A DNA stretch of 15,433 bases from an uncultured Gemmiger sp. (GCA_934502625.1 CAKSUQ010000033.1:1-15433); one strand, 5' to 3'. Counted from the first letter of the stretch, positions 6,859 to 13,990 are shown. The notes: generated by a model not told the origin, from the letters alone. Made by a program: numbers and translations.

Positions 6859-6886
6859 ATTGTACAGCGCGGCGGCGGATTGTCAA
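6859..6886 (-). promoter_or_regulatory. Promoter of the aminotransferase gene
   Basis: On the minus strand TTGACA (6886-6881), 16-base spacer, TACAAT (6864-6859), about 38 bases before the ATG. It diverges from the degV promoter, with a GGCAACGATGAA repeat copy between them. Confidence 0.75.
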
Positions 6887-6916
6887 GGGTGCGGCGCGGC
6901 GAAGTTCTGCGGATTC

Positions 6917-6941
6917 CGAAAAAGGCAACGATGAAGCAACG
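6917..6941 (+). repeat. Copy A of the GGCAACGATGAA dispersed repeat
   Basis: Contains GGCAACGATGAAGCAACG (6924-6941) preceded by CGAAAAA. The 25 bases are identical and in the same orientation to 14695-14719. It lies in the spacer between the divergent aminotransferase and degV promoters. Confidence 0.85.
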
Positions 6942-6978
6942 TCACAATGGCCGGGCGGCGCGGCACCCCCGCAAAAAT

Positions 6979-7007
6979 TTGACACCGCAACAAATTCGGG
7001 CTATAAT
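6979..7007 (+). promoter_or_regulatory. Promoter of the degV-glycerate kinase operon
   Basis: TTGACA (6979-6984), 17-base spacer, TATAAT (7002-7007), a full consensus sigma-A promoter 39 bases before the ATG. Confidence 0.9.
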
Positions 7008-7046
7008 ACCTTTTACATCTTACTATAAAATGTACGGGAGAAACAC

Positions 7047-7913
7047 ATGGAAGCTGCCGAAAAAATTGCCGTCGTCACCGATACCTGCTGCGATCTGCCC
7101 CGCGAGGTGTTCAAGCAATACCCGATCTTCTCGGTGCCGCTCGTCGTGAGCTGCGGCACCGAAAGCTACCGCGACAACATCGACATCACCGTCGAGGAGG
7201 TCTACGCCCGCCAGAAGGCCGAGGACTTCAAGACCAGCCTGCCCCGCCCGCAGGACATCGAGGACGTCTACACCGCCCTTGCGCGGCAGGGCTACACCCA
7301 CGTCATCGTGCTGATGATCGCCGGGTGCCTGTCCAGCGCGAACAACCTCATGCGCATCTCCGCCGAGGAGCACCCGGAGCTGACCGTGCGCATCTTCGAC
7401 AGCAAGAGCGCCAGCATCGGCCTCGGTGCGCTGGCCGTGCAGACCGCGCGGTTCGCGGCGCAGGGCATGGCGTTCGACGACCTCTGCGCCCGGATGCCGC
7501 AGCTCATCGACGACACCGTCGTCTGGTTCTCCCTCGACACGCTGGAATATTTACAGCGCGGCGGGCGCATCGGCCGCGCCACGGCGCTGGCGGGCAGCCT
7601 TTTGCAGATTAAGCCGGTGCTGACCTTCGACCGCAGGGACGGCATGATCTCGACCGTCGCCAAGGTGCGCGGGCGGCGCGGCGTCCAGCCGAAGCTGCTG
7701 GAGCTGGCGCAGGCGCTCGTTGCCAGCCGCCCCGGCGCAGCGTACAACCTCGTCGTCTGCGACGGCAACGTGCCGGAGGAGGGCGCGGCGCTGGAGAAGG
7801 CGCTTGTCCGTGCGCTGCCCGACGCGCAGAGCGTGCTGCACGGCCAGATCGACGCGACCCTCGCGGTGCATCTGGGGCCGAACCTGCTGGGCGTCGGCGT
7901 GCAGTTTATTTGA
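7047..7913 (+). CDS. DegV family fatty-acid-binding protein
   Basis: 288 residues, the standard DegV length. Family signatures in order: TDTCCDLP (11-18), FKTSLPRPQD (61-70; the TS-P-P fatty acid-contacting loop), DTLEYLQRGGRIG (164-176) and HLGPNLLGVG (275-284). DegV/FakB proteins bind a fatty acid and present it to the FakA kinase for phospholipid synthesis; no fakA is present here. ATG 7047 is preceded by CGGGAG (7035-7040). It is followed after 17 bases by the glycerate kinase start, so the two form an operon, though no metabolic link between them is known to me. Confidence 0.96.
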   Translation: MEAAEKIAVVTDTCCDLPREVFKQYPIFSVPLVVSCGTESYRDNIDITVEEVYARQKAEDFKTSLPRPQDIEDVYTALARQGYTHVIVLMIAGCLSSANNLMRISAEEHPELTVRIFDSKSASIGLGALAVQTARFAAQGMAFDDLCARMPQLIDDTVVWFSLDTLEYLQRGGRIGRATALAGSLLQIKPVLTFDRRDGMISTVAKVRGRRGVQPKLLELAQALVASRPGAAYNLVVCDGNVPEEGAALEKALVRALPDAQSVLHGQIDATLAVHLGPNLLGVGVQFI

Positions 7914-7930
7914 AAAAGGAGGCCGCCCCC

Positions 7931-9148
7931 ATGCGCGAAATTGCGGATTCCATCGTGGCATCGGCCATCCGCGCCGTGCTGCCGGACGAGGCCGTGCGCC
8001 GTGCGCTGGCTGATTTTTGCCCGCAGGGACGTGTTTTTCTCGTTGCCGTCGGCAAGGCCGCGTGGCAGATGGCGCACACGGCAGCGGCGACCCTTGGCGC
8101 GGTGGACGGCGGCATCGTCATCACGAAATACGGCCACTGCCGGGGCGACATCCCCGGCGTGCGCTGCTTGGAAGCCGGGCATCCCGTGCCGGACGAGAAC
8201 AGCTTTGCCGCCACGCAGGCCGCGCTTGACCTCGTGGCCGGGCTGCGCGCGACCGACACCGTGCTGTTTTTGCTGTCCGGCGGCGGCAGTGCGCTGTTTG
8301 AAAAGCCGCTGCTGCCCGGCGCGGAGCTGCAGGATATCACGACGCAGTTGCTGGCCTGCGGGGCAGATATAGTCGAAATCAACACGATACGCAAGCGGCT
8401 TTCTGCCGTAAAAGGCGGCCGGTTTGCGCTGGCCTGCGCCCCGGCGCAGGTGTATGCCGTCGTGCTCAGCGACGTGCTGGGCGACCCGCTGGACATGATC
8501 GCCAGCGGCCCCGCCTGCGCCGATTCCTCGACCTGTGCGCAGGCGGCTGCCATCGCCGAAAAGTACCGGCTGCGCCTCTCCCCTGCCGCATCCGCGCTGC
8601 TGCGGCAGGAGACGCCGAAGCAGCTTTCCAACGTTACCACGCAGATCACCGGCAGTGTGCGCGAGCTTTGCCGCGCGGCGGCCAACGCCTGCCGGGCGCA
8701 AGGCTACGAGCCGGTGCTGCTGACCGACCGCCTCGACTGCGAGGCGCGGGAGGCCGGGCGGTTCCTCGGCGCGATCGTTCGCAGCCACGCGGGCAGCGGG
8801 CGGAAGCTGGCGTTCATCGCGGGCGGCGAGACCGTCGTCCACCTGACCGGCAAGGGGCTGGGCGGCCGCAATCAGGAGCTTGCCCTCGCCGCTGCCCCCG
8901 CGCTGGCGGGGCTGGAAAATTGCTGTGTTTTCTCCCTCGGCAGCGACGGCACGGACGGTCCCACCGACGCCGCAGGCGGCTGCGTGGATGGTGCTACCCT
9001 CGCCGCGCTGACCGCCGCAGGGTATGACGTCGCGGGAACGCTGGCCGATAATGACGCCTACCATGCCCTGCAGGCAGTGGGCGGGTTGATCCGCACCGGC
9101 GCGACCGGCACGAATGTGAATGATGTGGCGGTGGGGTTGGTGGAATGA
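7931..9148 (+). CDS. Glycerate 2-kinase (DUF4147/MOFRL family)
   Basis: 405 residues. N-terminal DUF4147 domain with VGKAAWQMA (40-48; K42 is the usual catalytic/nucleotide lysine) and SGGGSAL (116-122); INTIRKRLSAVKGG (150-163) follows. The C-terminal MOFRL part has GGRNQELAL (311-319), SDGTDGPTDAAGG (338-350) and TGTNVND (392-398). It phosphorylates D-glycerate to 2-phosphoglycerate, feeding lower glycolysis from sugar acids or serine breakdown. Start ATG 7931 is chosen because AAAGGAGG (7915-7922) lies 8 bases upstream. An earlier in-frame TTG at 7910 overlaps the degV stop and would contain that ribosome binding site in coding sequence. Confidence 0.95.
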   Translation: MREIADSIVASAIRAVLPDEAVRRALADFCPQGRVFLVAVGKAAWQMAHTAAATLGAVDGGIVITKYGHCRGDIPGVRCLEAGHPVPDENSFAATQAALDLVAGLRATDTVLFLLSGGGSALFEKPLLPGAELQDITTQLLACGADIVEINTIRKRLSAVKGGRFALACAPAQVYAVVLSDVLGDPLDMIASGPACADSSTCAQAAAIAEKYRLRLSPAASALLRQETPKQLSNVTTQITGSVRELCRAAANACRAQGYEPVLLTDRLDCEAREAGRFLGAIVRSHAGSGRKLAFIAGGETVVHLTGKGLGGRNQELALAAAPALAGLENCCVFSLGSDGTDGPTDAAGGCVDGATLAALTAAGYDVAGTLADNDAYHALQAVGGLIRTGATGTNVNDVAVGLVE

Positions 9149-9195
9149 GGGACAGTTGGAGGTAACGGGAACGATCCTTCAAAATCCGCCGCCCT

Positions 9196-9344
9196 GTAGG
9201 GGTCGGGCATGCCCGACCCGCGGCTGTACGGAAAATGCGCTTTTACGGGCAACCTGCGGGCGGGGCATGCCCCGCCCCTACCGGGTGGTGATCCATGCAC
9301 CCCGCAACGCCATCAACGCCCCACGGGAGGCATGAATGCCTCCC
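9196..9344. repeat. Palindromic intergenic repeat cluster 3
   Basis: Three palindromes: GGGTCGGGCATGCCCGACCC (9200-9219), GGGCGGGGCATGCCCCGCCC (9258-9277), and GGGAGGCAT (9325-9333) paired with ATGCCTCCC (9336-9344). Borders GTAGGGG (9196-9202) and CCCCTAC (9275-9281). Same order as clusters 1 and 2, with different spacers. The cluster occupies the spacer downstream of the glycerate kinase gene. Confidence 0.9.
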
Positions 9345-9370
9345 CATATAACCTCCTAACAAAAACAAAC

Positions 9371-9410
9371 CAGCCCGAAGCTGCCACTCCGCAGCTTCGG
9401 GCTGATCTTT
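9371..9410. terminator. Bidirectional terminator after glycerate kinase and the parABC operon
   Basis: Perfect 14-bp arms CAGCCCGAAGCTGC (9371-9384) and GCAGCTTCGGGCTG (9391-9404), 6-base loop, then ATCTTTTTCTT on the plus strand. On the minus strand the stem is followed by GTTTGTTTTTGTTA. It sits just past the stop of the minus-strand gene at 9414. Confidence 0.93.
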
Positions 9411-9413
9411 TTC

Positions 9414-9818
9414 TTATGGTGCGGCCTCGCGGAAGATCTCATCGTTGAGCAGCATCCCCGGAATGATTTTACGATATGTATAAGTTACCTTACCATTTAC
9501 GATTCGTAATCCCTCCGGATTGTTCCGGGTGATCGCATCCAGCGTTGCGGCGTCCGCCTCGCTGAGGCGGATCGAGATCTGGCTCGTGCTGCTCTTCGCC
9601 TTGTTGCGGTTGCTGGGGATCATCTCGACGCCGACGCGGCTCAGGGCGTAGCGGCGGCAGCCCGCGCTCTCCCCTGCCCTGCGCGCGGCCTCGCACTGGC
9701 CGTGCAGGATCTCGGCGATCAGCGTGGCTACCTTTTTGTCCGACCACGCCGCGTAGCGCTCCAGCACGTCGTACAGCTCCGGCAGCAGCCGGATGACGAT
9801 TTTCACCTTCGCCCTCAT
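9414..9818 (-). CDS. Small protein of the par operon, two ribbon-helix-helix-like segments
   Basis: 134 residues, not matched to a named family. Residues 3-45 (KVKIVIRLLPELYDVLERYAAW, then VATLIAEIL) read as a beta strand followed by two helices, the ribbon-helix-helix pattern of CopG/Arc-type regulators. A second strand-helix start, SQISIRLSEADAATLDAI (79-96), suggests a repeat. It is the last gene of the rep/parA/parB block. Its ATG (9818-9816) overlaps the parB TGA (9820-9818), so it is probably translationally coupled; an adjacent GTG at 9821 is the alternative start. A role as partition-site binder or operon regulator is inferred from position and fold pattern only. Confidence 0.6.
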   Translation of the reverse strand: MRAKVKIVIRLLPELYDVLERYAAWSDKKVATLIAEILHGQCEAARRAGESAGCRRYALSRVGVEMIPSNRNKAKSSTSQISIRLSEADAATLDAITRNNPEGLRIVNGKVTYTYRKIIPGMLLNDEIFREAAP

Positions 9819-10945
9819 CACAGCGTACTCTGGATGTCTTGCCGGATGGCGTCGGCAAGATCGATCAGCTCGTCAAGGTTCTGCAGGTAGGCCTCGCGCT
9901 CCTCGACACTGCGGGCGGACAGGATGCTGCGCCCGCCGTCCGCGCGCAGCGCCTTCGCCAGCCGCCGGAGCTTCTTCGTGACTGCGGGCACCTGCTCGCC
10001 GATCACGACACTATCACGTCCGTAGGTGGTTTTTTCCTTCTTCGGCGCGGGCGTCGGCTTTTTGCAAAGCTCCTCCACCGCTTTTTTTGCCGCTGAAAGA
10101 ATGTCGGTTCTCTGGGCAAGGTCACTGCTGTCCAGCACGTCCCGCAGGCTTTCGGCCAGCTGCTTTTTCGCCTTCTCGCGCTGCGCCTGCGGCTCGATCG
10201 TCTCGGCAAGGGTGAACGCCTCGGCCGCGAGCTTCTGCTCGGCGACGGTCAGGTTCACATAGCTCTCGGCGAGGGTGCGGGTGATGCACCCGCCGTCCAG
10301 CAGCGCCTTCAGCTCCGGCGTCAGGTTTTTCTCGATGGACAGTCCTTTATCGATGGTGCGCGGCTTCATCGGGCTCAGCTCTTTCAGCTGCTTTTTTGCC
10401 TCCTGCTCGGTCATGTTGAAGGGCGGCTTCTGCAGGTTCTCGACGAAGCGCACCGTTGCCTTTCGGGCAATTTTCTCGTTGCCGAAGCCGCCGCGCACCA
10501 TCAGGTTCGCGGTGTCGAGGTAGACGACCTTCTCGTTTTCGGTCAGCCCCTCCAGCTTGATGCAGTACGGGCGATTCCAGTCCGGCGCGTTCTCGTCCGT
10601 CGGGTAGCTGCGCACGAGGTAGGACAGCGCCCGGAAGCGGCGCTCGCCGGAGAGCAGCTCGTACTTGCCCTTGTTCTCGCCGTCCTCGCACTTGCAGACC
10701 ACGAGGTTGTGCAGCAGGCCGACCATCCGGATATTGTCGGCCAGCTTGACGACCTCCTCGTCGGTGTCGTCGGTGCGGTACAGCTCGTTGTCCGGGTTGG
10801 CAACGATCATATTCAGATCAAGGCGTTCCGGCTCGACGTCGTTGACCCGCTTCACGATGGTCTGCGCGGTGATGCGGTTCTGCGCCTCGTCCATCGCCTC
10901 TGTGCGCGCGGCGGATTTCTTTTTCAGTTTATCCAGTCTGCCCAT
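9818..10945 (-). CDS. parB: ParB-family partition protein
   Basis: 375 residues. The N-terminal ParB/Srx domain spans about residues 38-150, with the CTP-binding GERRFRAL motif at 100-107 preceded by YELLSG. The central region (about 150-260) should carry the DNA-binding helix-turn-helix domain, although its divergence prevents a firm motif call. A lysine/proline-rich linker (about 290-310) leads to a helical C terminus, probably the dimerisation part. It would load on a centromere site and stimulate ParA. Start ATG 10945 lies 6 bases after the parA stop, with AAGGAGG (10964-10958) inside the parA end. This ParB is longer and more divergent than chromosomal Spo0J, fitting a plasmid-type system. 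No 16-bp chromosomal parS (TGTTTCACGTGAAACA) is seen in the window. Confidence 0.92.
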   Translation of the reverse strand: MGRLDKLKKKSAARTEAMDEAQNRITAQTIVKRVNDVEPERLDLNMIVANPDNELYRTDDTDEEVVKLADNIRMVGLLHNLVVCKCEDGENKGKYELLSGERRFRALSYLVRSYPTDENAPDWNRPYCIKLEGLTENEKVVYLDTANLMVRGGFGNEKIARKATVRFVENLQKPPFNMTEQEAKKQLKELSPMKPRTIDKGLSIEKNLTPELKALLDGGCITRTLAESYVNLTVAEQKLAAEAFTLAETIEPQAQREKAKKQLAESLRDVLDSSDLAQRTDILSAAKKAVEELCKKPTPAPKKEKTTYGRDSVVIGEQVPAVTKKLRRLAKALRADGGRSILSARSVEEREAYLQNLDELIDLADAIRQDIQSTL

Positions 10946-10951
10946 GCTGCG

Positions 10952-11842
10952 TTACGCCTCCTTCCCGATTTTTTCGAGAATTTCATCGCAAAGGCTCATA
11001 TATTCGGCTGCGGCCTTGTTGACGCCGGTCTCCTTGCGCTTTTTCGCGCCTGCGGTCTTCTTTTTGTCCGACACGTTGAAGATCGCAGGCCCCATGATCT
11101 CGCCCTCGACGATGGCCTGATTGTTGCTGATGGTGCTCTTGAAGAACTTCGTCTCGTCGATGCCGAAATGCTTGTAGAGCGCATTGTCGGCGATCTTCTC
11201 GTTGAGGTTGTCCTGCAGCCATTCGTTCATGGCGACGCGGTTTTTCACCATGCTCAGCACGATGCCCAGCACGCTGATCTCGGTGTCGGCCGCCTTTTCC
11301 AGCTCGAAAAACAGCCGCAGCATCTCGCCCAAGCCCTGCAAGCTGTAGTAGGTGCTGTGGATCGGCACCAGCACGGCGTCGCTGGCGTACAGGGCGTTCT
11401 GCACCAGCAGCCCTTGGTTCGGCGGCGTGTCGATGAGGATGATGTCGTAGTTTTCGGCGATCTCGCACAGGCAGAGCGCCAGCATCTCGTACTTGTTGAT
11501 GGTGCCGTTGGACGCCGTTGCGGACATCTCGATCAATCCCGGCACCAGCGGTGTATTCGCGTTGGCGGGGATGATGTCGATGTTTTCGTACTGCGTATGT
11601 GAGACATAGTTGGCCGCGTCCGCAATATCGTGGGCGTGGATCATGTCGTAGACGCCCTTTTTCGCAAAGTGCCCGGTGGAAACGGAGTATTCCGTCGCCG
11701 TGCTCGTCAGATCGCCCTGCTGGTCGGTATCCACGACGAGGACTTTTTTCCCGCGCTTCGCCATGCAGGCCGCAAGGTTGATCGTCAGCGTCGTTTTGCC
11801 GACGCCGCCCTTTTGCATACAAACTGTAATGCAATATGCCAT
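10952..11842 (-). CDS. parA: ParA-family partition ATPase
   Basis: 296 residues. Deviant Walker A KGGVGKTT (11-18) with the signature lysine K11, A' motif VDTDQQGDLT (37-46), and Walker B IILIDTPPNQG (134-144). There is no N-terminal DNA-binding extension (the Walker motif begins at residue 11), so this resembles type Ib/Soj-like ParA rather than P1-type. It forms ATP-dependent dimers on the nucleoid that pull ParB-DNA complexes apart. First gene of the parA-parB-RHH operon, driven by a consensus promoter at 11928-11956. ATG 11842 follows AGAAAGG about 10 bases upstream. Confidence 0.96.
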   Translation of the reverse strand: MAYCITVCMQKGGVGKTTLTINLAACMAKRGKKVLVVDTDQQGDLTSTATEYSVSTGHFAKKGVYDMIHAHDIADAANYVSHTQYENIDIIPANANTPLVPGLIEMSATASNGTINKYEMLALCLCEIAENYDIILIDTPPNQGLLVQNALYASDAVLVPIHSTYYSLQGLGEMLRLFFELEKAADTEISVLGIVLSMVKNRVAMNEWLQDNLNEKIADNALYKHFGIDETKFFKSTISNNQAIVEGEIMGPAIFNVSDKKKTAGAKKRKETGVNKAAAEYMSLCDEILEKIGKEA

Positions 11843-11871
11843 ATGTACCCAGCCTTTCTGAGCAGCTTTGC

Positions 11872-11901
11872 TGTCGTTGATTCATCGTTGCCGTTTATCA
11901 T
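11872..11901 (-). repeat. Copy B of the GGCAACGATGAA repeat (parA leader)
   Basis: Reads TGTCGTTGATTCATCG TTGCC on the plus strand, then GTTTATCAT. 30 bases match copy C with one difference. The internal direct repeat TCGTTG...TCGTTG has an 11-base period, one helical turn, which suits a protein reading one face of the DNA. Confidence 0.88.
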
Positions 11902-11927
11902 GTGATAGGATTGTGCCTCATGCTATC

Positions 11928-11956
11928 ATTATACCGTTCCCAGCCGGTGCTGTCAA
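11928..11956 (-). promoter_or_regulatory. Consensus promoter of the parA-parB operon
   Basis: On the minus strand TTGACA (11956-11951), 17-base spacer, TATAAT (11933-11928): full consensus. One 30-bp repeat lies downstream in the leader (11872-11901) and one upstream of the -35 (11974-12003). A dyad TATCA/TGATA (11896-11907) also lies in the leader. This arrangement suggests autoregulation by a bound partition protein. Confidence 0.9.
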
Positions 11957-11973
11957 TAACTGCGGCGGGGTTT

Positions 11974-12003
11974 TGTCGTTGATTCATCGTTGCCGCTTAT
12001 CAT
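11974..12003 (-). repeat. Copy C of the GGCAACGATGAA repeat (upstream of parA promoter)
   Basis: Same 30-base element as copy B at a 102-base offset, with a C instead of T in the CGYTTATCAT tail. It sits 18 bases upstream of the parA -35 box. Confidence 0.88.
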
Positions 12004-12023
12004 ATACCGGCAAGCAAAAGGAA

Positions 12024-12061
12024 CAGCGGGGCAGAACCGCTGCTTTGGTTCTGCCCCGCTG
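12024..12061 (-). terminator. Terminator of the rep gene
   Basis: Perfect 15-bp arms CAGCGGGGCAGAACC (12024-12038) and GGTTCTGCCCCGCTG (12047-12061), 8-base loop. The minus strand continues TTCCTTTTGCTT, a modest U-tract. It separates rep from the par operon. Confidence 0.8.
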
Positions 12062-12072
12062 GGTGTTGTTCG

Positions 12073-12084
12073 TTCATCGTTGCC
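12073..12084 (-). repeat. Copy D (partial) of the GGCAACGATGAA repeat at the rep stop
   Basis: TTCATCGTTGCC core, same orientation as B and C, 90 bases from copy C. The flank differs (TTGTTCG instead of TCGTTGA). It begins one base after the rep stop codon. Confidence 0.7.
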
Positions 12085-12085
12085 T

Positions 12086-13699
12086 TTATGTTTCATTGAA
12101 TACCGACATGTCGATCTTGAAGGTTCGGTATCCGTCCAGTCTATCGGAAAATTCCTTGCCGTTCATGACCGTCGCCGCCGACCTTTCGATAATATCGTTG
12201 TAGACCACCACGCGGTAATACTGAGCCGACTTTTTTTCAGCAGAAACTCTCAGCAGCTCGGTAAAGCGCATGCACATGCCCAGCACCCAGTATTTCAGGC
12301 TGCCGTTGTCCTGAATGATGCGGTTCAGCGCTTCCAGTGCTTCCTCGGCTTGGTCTTTCTTTTTCTGGTTCGTCAGCAGCTTGGATGTGTAGGTCAAAAT
12401 GTCCGCTATGACGTTCTTTTCATTGGAAACCAACTTTTTTTCATAAGAAAAATATTCGATCCGGCTTTCCAGCTCGTGCCGCGCCATGACGTAGGTCATC
12501 TGCAGGATCTCGTCCGGCAGCAGCGCCGAGGCGCTCTGCGCGGCGGTAAAACCGACATTTTTTCTTTTTGTTTTGCGCGGTTTCTTCGCGACCTCACCGT
12601 CCGGCCCCGCGTTGGCATCATGGAAGGCGCGGACCTTCTTCATCTCGTCCTTGGTCTTGTACTTGATGAAGAAGTAGAGGTACTCGTATTTGCGGGTGCC
12701 CTTCAGGCGCACGGGGATGTACTCGACCCACAAGTCCGTCATCTCGTTGATCTCTTTTTTGGCGGGCTTCAGAACATGCTTGTCAAAGTCGTAGTAGGTG
12801 GGATATTTTTCGTTCAGCGTTTTTTCGCGGCTATATTTCGTCGGTTCTTCGCTGTTTTTCTTCTTGCCGCGGCCGCGCTCCTCCGGCGTCGGTACGGAGA
12901 GCAAACTGCGCAGCTCATCGCATTTGAAGCGCTTGTACTTGTAGCCCTTGAGCTCCGCGCGCATATCCGGGAATTTGCGCAGGATCTCCTCGGTCACCGG
13001 CTCGAAAACCAGCCCGTTGTTGTAGCCGTAATTGCGGCTGCCATTGTCGTAGGAGAGGATGATCTCGTAGACGCGCATGCTGTAGGTCGACCGCATCATC
13101 AGCAAATATTCGATCGAATACGACGTGTAATTGCTGGTGAGCTGGGCGACCTGCGGCCACAGATCGCGGTTGAAGCGGATGCTGATGGTTTTTTCCCGCG
13201 TGTCGACGACGGTGCCGCGGTCGAGCCACGACATGCTCTTGTACCGCCCGTCCGGCAGCACGACCCAGAAATCGCGGCGCTCCAGACTCTGCACGGTGTC
13301 CTTCAGGTAGTTGATGTAGCCGGGATCAAGCGCATTGACGCCGGTCAGCTTTGAAAATTCCGAGAAGGTCAGGTTGTAGGTTTTTGACGGGTCTTTGTCC
13401 TTTTTTTGGTCGATTTTGGACAGCAGCATAAACAGGATCTTCTGCTCGGTGCGGGGCAGGGAATACTTGGTCTTCTGGATCAAGTCGTTAGACTTTGTAA
13501 CAAAAGAGCCGAAAGCGTTTTTCTCGTCACTTACCGAAAGCGCGGCCTGCTCGCGGCCGATCACTTCGCCGGTGACGGTTTCCACGTCGTCGTTCTCGAT
13601 TGCTTTTGACGGTTGATTTTTTTTCATAGCGTATCCATACCGATCAGAAAATGGGCTTTTCCTTCTCAGCAAGTCCTTTCGTTCGGGTTTGCTGTGCAT
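12086..13699 (-). CDS. Plasmid replication initiator, Rep_3 (RepB-like) family
   Basis: 537 residues. The Rep_3 (PF01051) initiator domain runs from about 70 to 350. It opens with the hallmark NDLIQKTKYSLPRTEQKILFMLLSKID; further winged-helix segments lie around 105-145 and 195-265 (including YSIEYLLMMRSTYSMRVYEIIL). Such proteins bind iterons, melt the origin and recruit DnaA/helicase; monomers initiate while dimers repress. A basic linker (about 371-382) precedes a C-terminal extension of some 150 residues without a recognised domain, making it longer than typical Rep_3 proteins. Start 13699 is the longest frame. ATG 13627 (MKKNQP) is an alternative; neither has a good ribosome binding site. 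The promoter at 13735-13763 gives a short leader for the first. Iterons lie immediately upstream. Confidence 0.92.
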   Translation of the reverse strand: MHSKPERKDLLRRKSPFSDRYGYAMKKNQPSKAIENDDVETVTGEVIGREQAALSVSDEKNAFGSFVTKSNDLIQKTKYSLPRTEQKILFMLLSKIDQKKDKDPSKTYNLTFSEFSKLTGVNALDPGYINYLKDTVQSLERRDFWVVLPDGRYKSMSWLDRGTVVDTREKTISIRFNRDLWPQVAQLTSNYTSYSIEYLLMMRSTYSMRVYEIILSYDNGSRNYGYNNGLVFEPVTEEILRKFPDMRAELKGYKYKRFKCDELRSLLSVPTPEERGRGKKKNSEEPTKYSREKTLNEKYPTYYDFDKHVLKPAKKEINEMTDLWVEYIPVRLKGTRKYEYLYFFIKYKTKDEMKKVRAFHDANAGPDGEVAKKPRKTKRKNVGFTAAQSASALLPDEILQMTYVMARHELESRIEYFSYEKKLVSNEKNVIADILTYTSKLLTNQKKKDQAEEALEALNRIIQDNGSLKYWVLGMCMRFTELLRVSAEKKSAQYYRVVVYNDIIERSAATVMNGKEFSDRLDGYRTFKIDMSVFNET

Positions 13700-13734
13700 T
13701 TAGGTACAAAATCCACACACTACCACTTATACTT

Positions 13735-13763
13735 ATAATAGCGTTCCGATAGATTTTTGTCAA
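13735..13763 (-). promoter_or_regulatory. Promoter of the rep gene
   Basis: On the minus strand TTGACA (13763-13758), 17-base spacer, TATTAT (13740-13735), about 36 bases upstream of the first ATG. The nearest iteron begins 71 bases upstream of the -35. Confidence 0.85.
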
Positions 13764-13834
13764 TGACGATTCTTTTTTCTTTTCTATTTACTTACTTATA
13801 TATTATATTTTATCTTTTTATTTATATATAGTAG
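13764..13834. other. AT-rich stretch, candidate DNA unwinding element
   Basis: About 70 bases almost entirely A and T (runs such as TATATTATATTTTATC) between the rep promoter and the phased iterons. In iteron plasmids this is where the initiator melts the duplex. Inferred from composition and position. Confidence 0.6.
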
Positions 13835-13938
13835 AAACAGACTTTCTTTCCTGTAAAAACCGACTTATTTTCATGCGGGAACCGACTTAGTTTCACGGGA
13901 AACCCGACTTTTCTTCATCGGATAACCGACATAGTTTC
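13835..13938 (+). repeat. Five iterons in exact 22-bp phase
   Basis: 16-bp units start at 13835, 13857, 13879, 13901 and 13923, each 22 bases after the last (two helical turns), all in the same orientation. Consensus AAACCGACTTNNTTTC; the second is perfect, the first and third carry one change, the fourth and fifth two. These are the expected binding sites for the adjacent Rep_3 initiator. Confidence 0.92.
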
Positions 13939-13951
13939 ATAAAAGTGAGCT

Positions 13952-13990
13952 GAAAGAAAGTCGGTTTTGGGGGGGAAAGAAAGTTGGTTT
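13952..13990 (-). repeat. Two inverted iterons
   Basis: GAAAGAAAGTCGGTTT (13952-13967) and GAAAGAAAGTTGGTTT (13975-13990): complement of the consensus, starts 23 bases apart, facing the five phased copies. Confidence 0.9.

Noticed and set aside
5942..6934. 330-codon plus-strand frame opposite the aminotransferase
   Set aside because: Mirrors the aminotransferase codons, low-complexity Arg/Gly/Val composition, and runs out into the promoter spacer.
7292..9064. 590-codon open frame on the minus strand opposite degV and glycerate kinase
   Set aside because: Antisense shadow of two clear enzymes in GC-rich DNA; composition is Arg/Gly/Ala-rich with no domain and no ribosome binding site.
11990..13354. 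454-codon plus-strand frame opposite rep
   Set aside because: Antisense to a well-recognised Rep_3 initiator; no promoter, ribosome binding site or domain.
13709..13717. AAATCCACA as a DnaA box
   Set aside because: Two mismatches to TTATCCACA and only a single copy, inside the rep leader; not enough to call.
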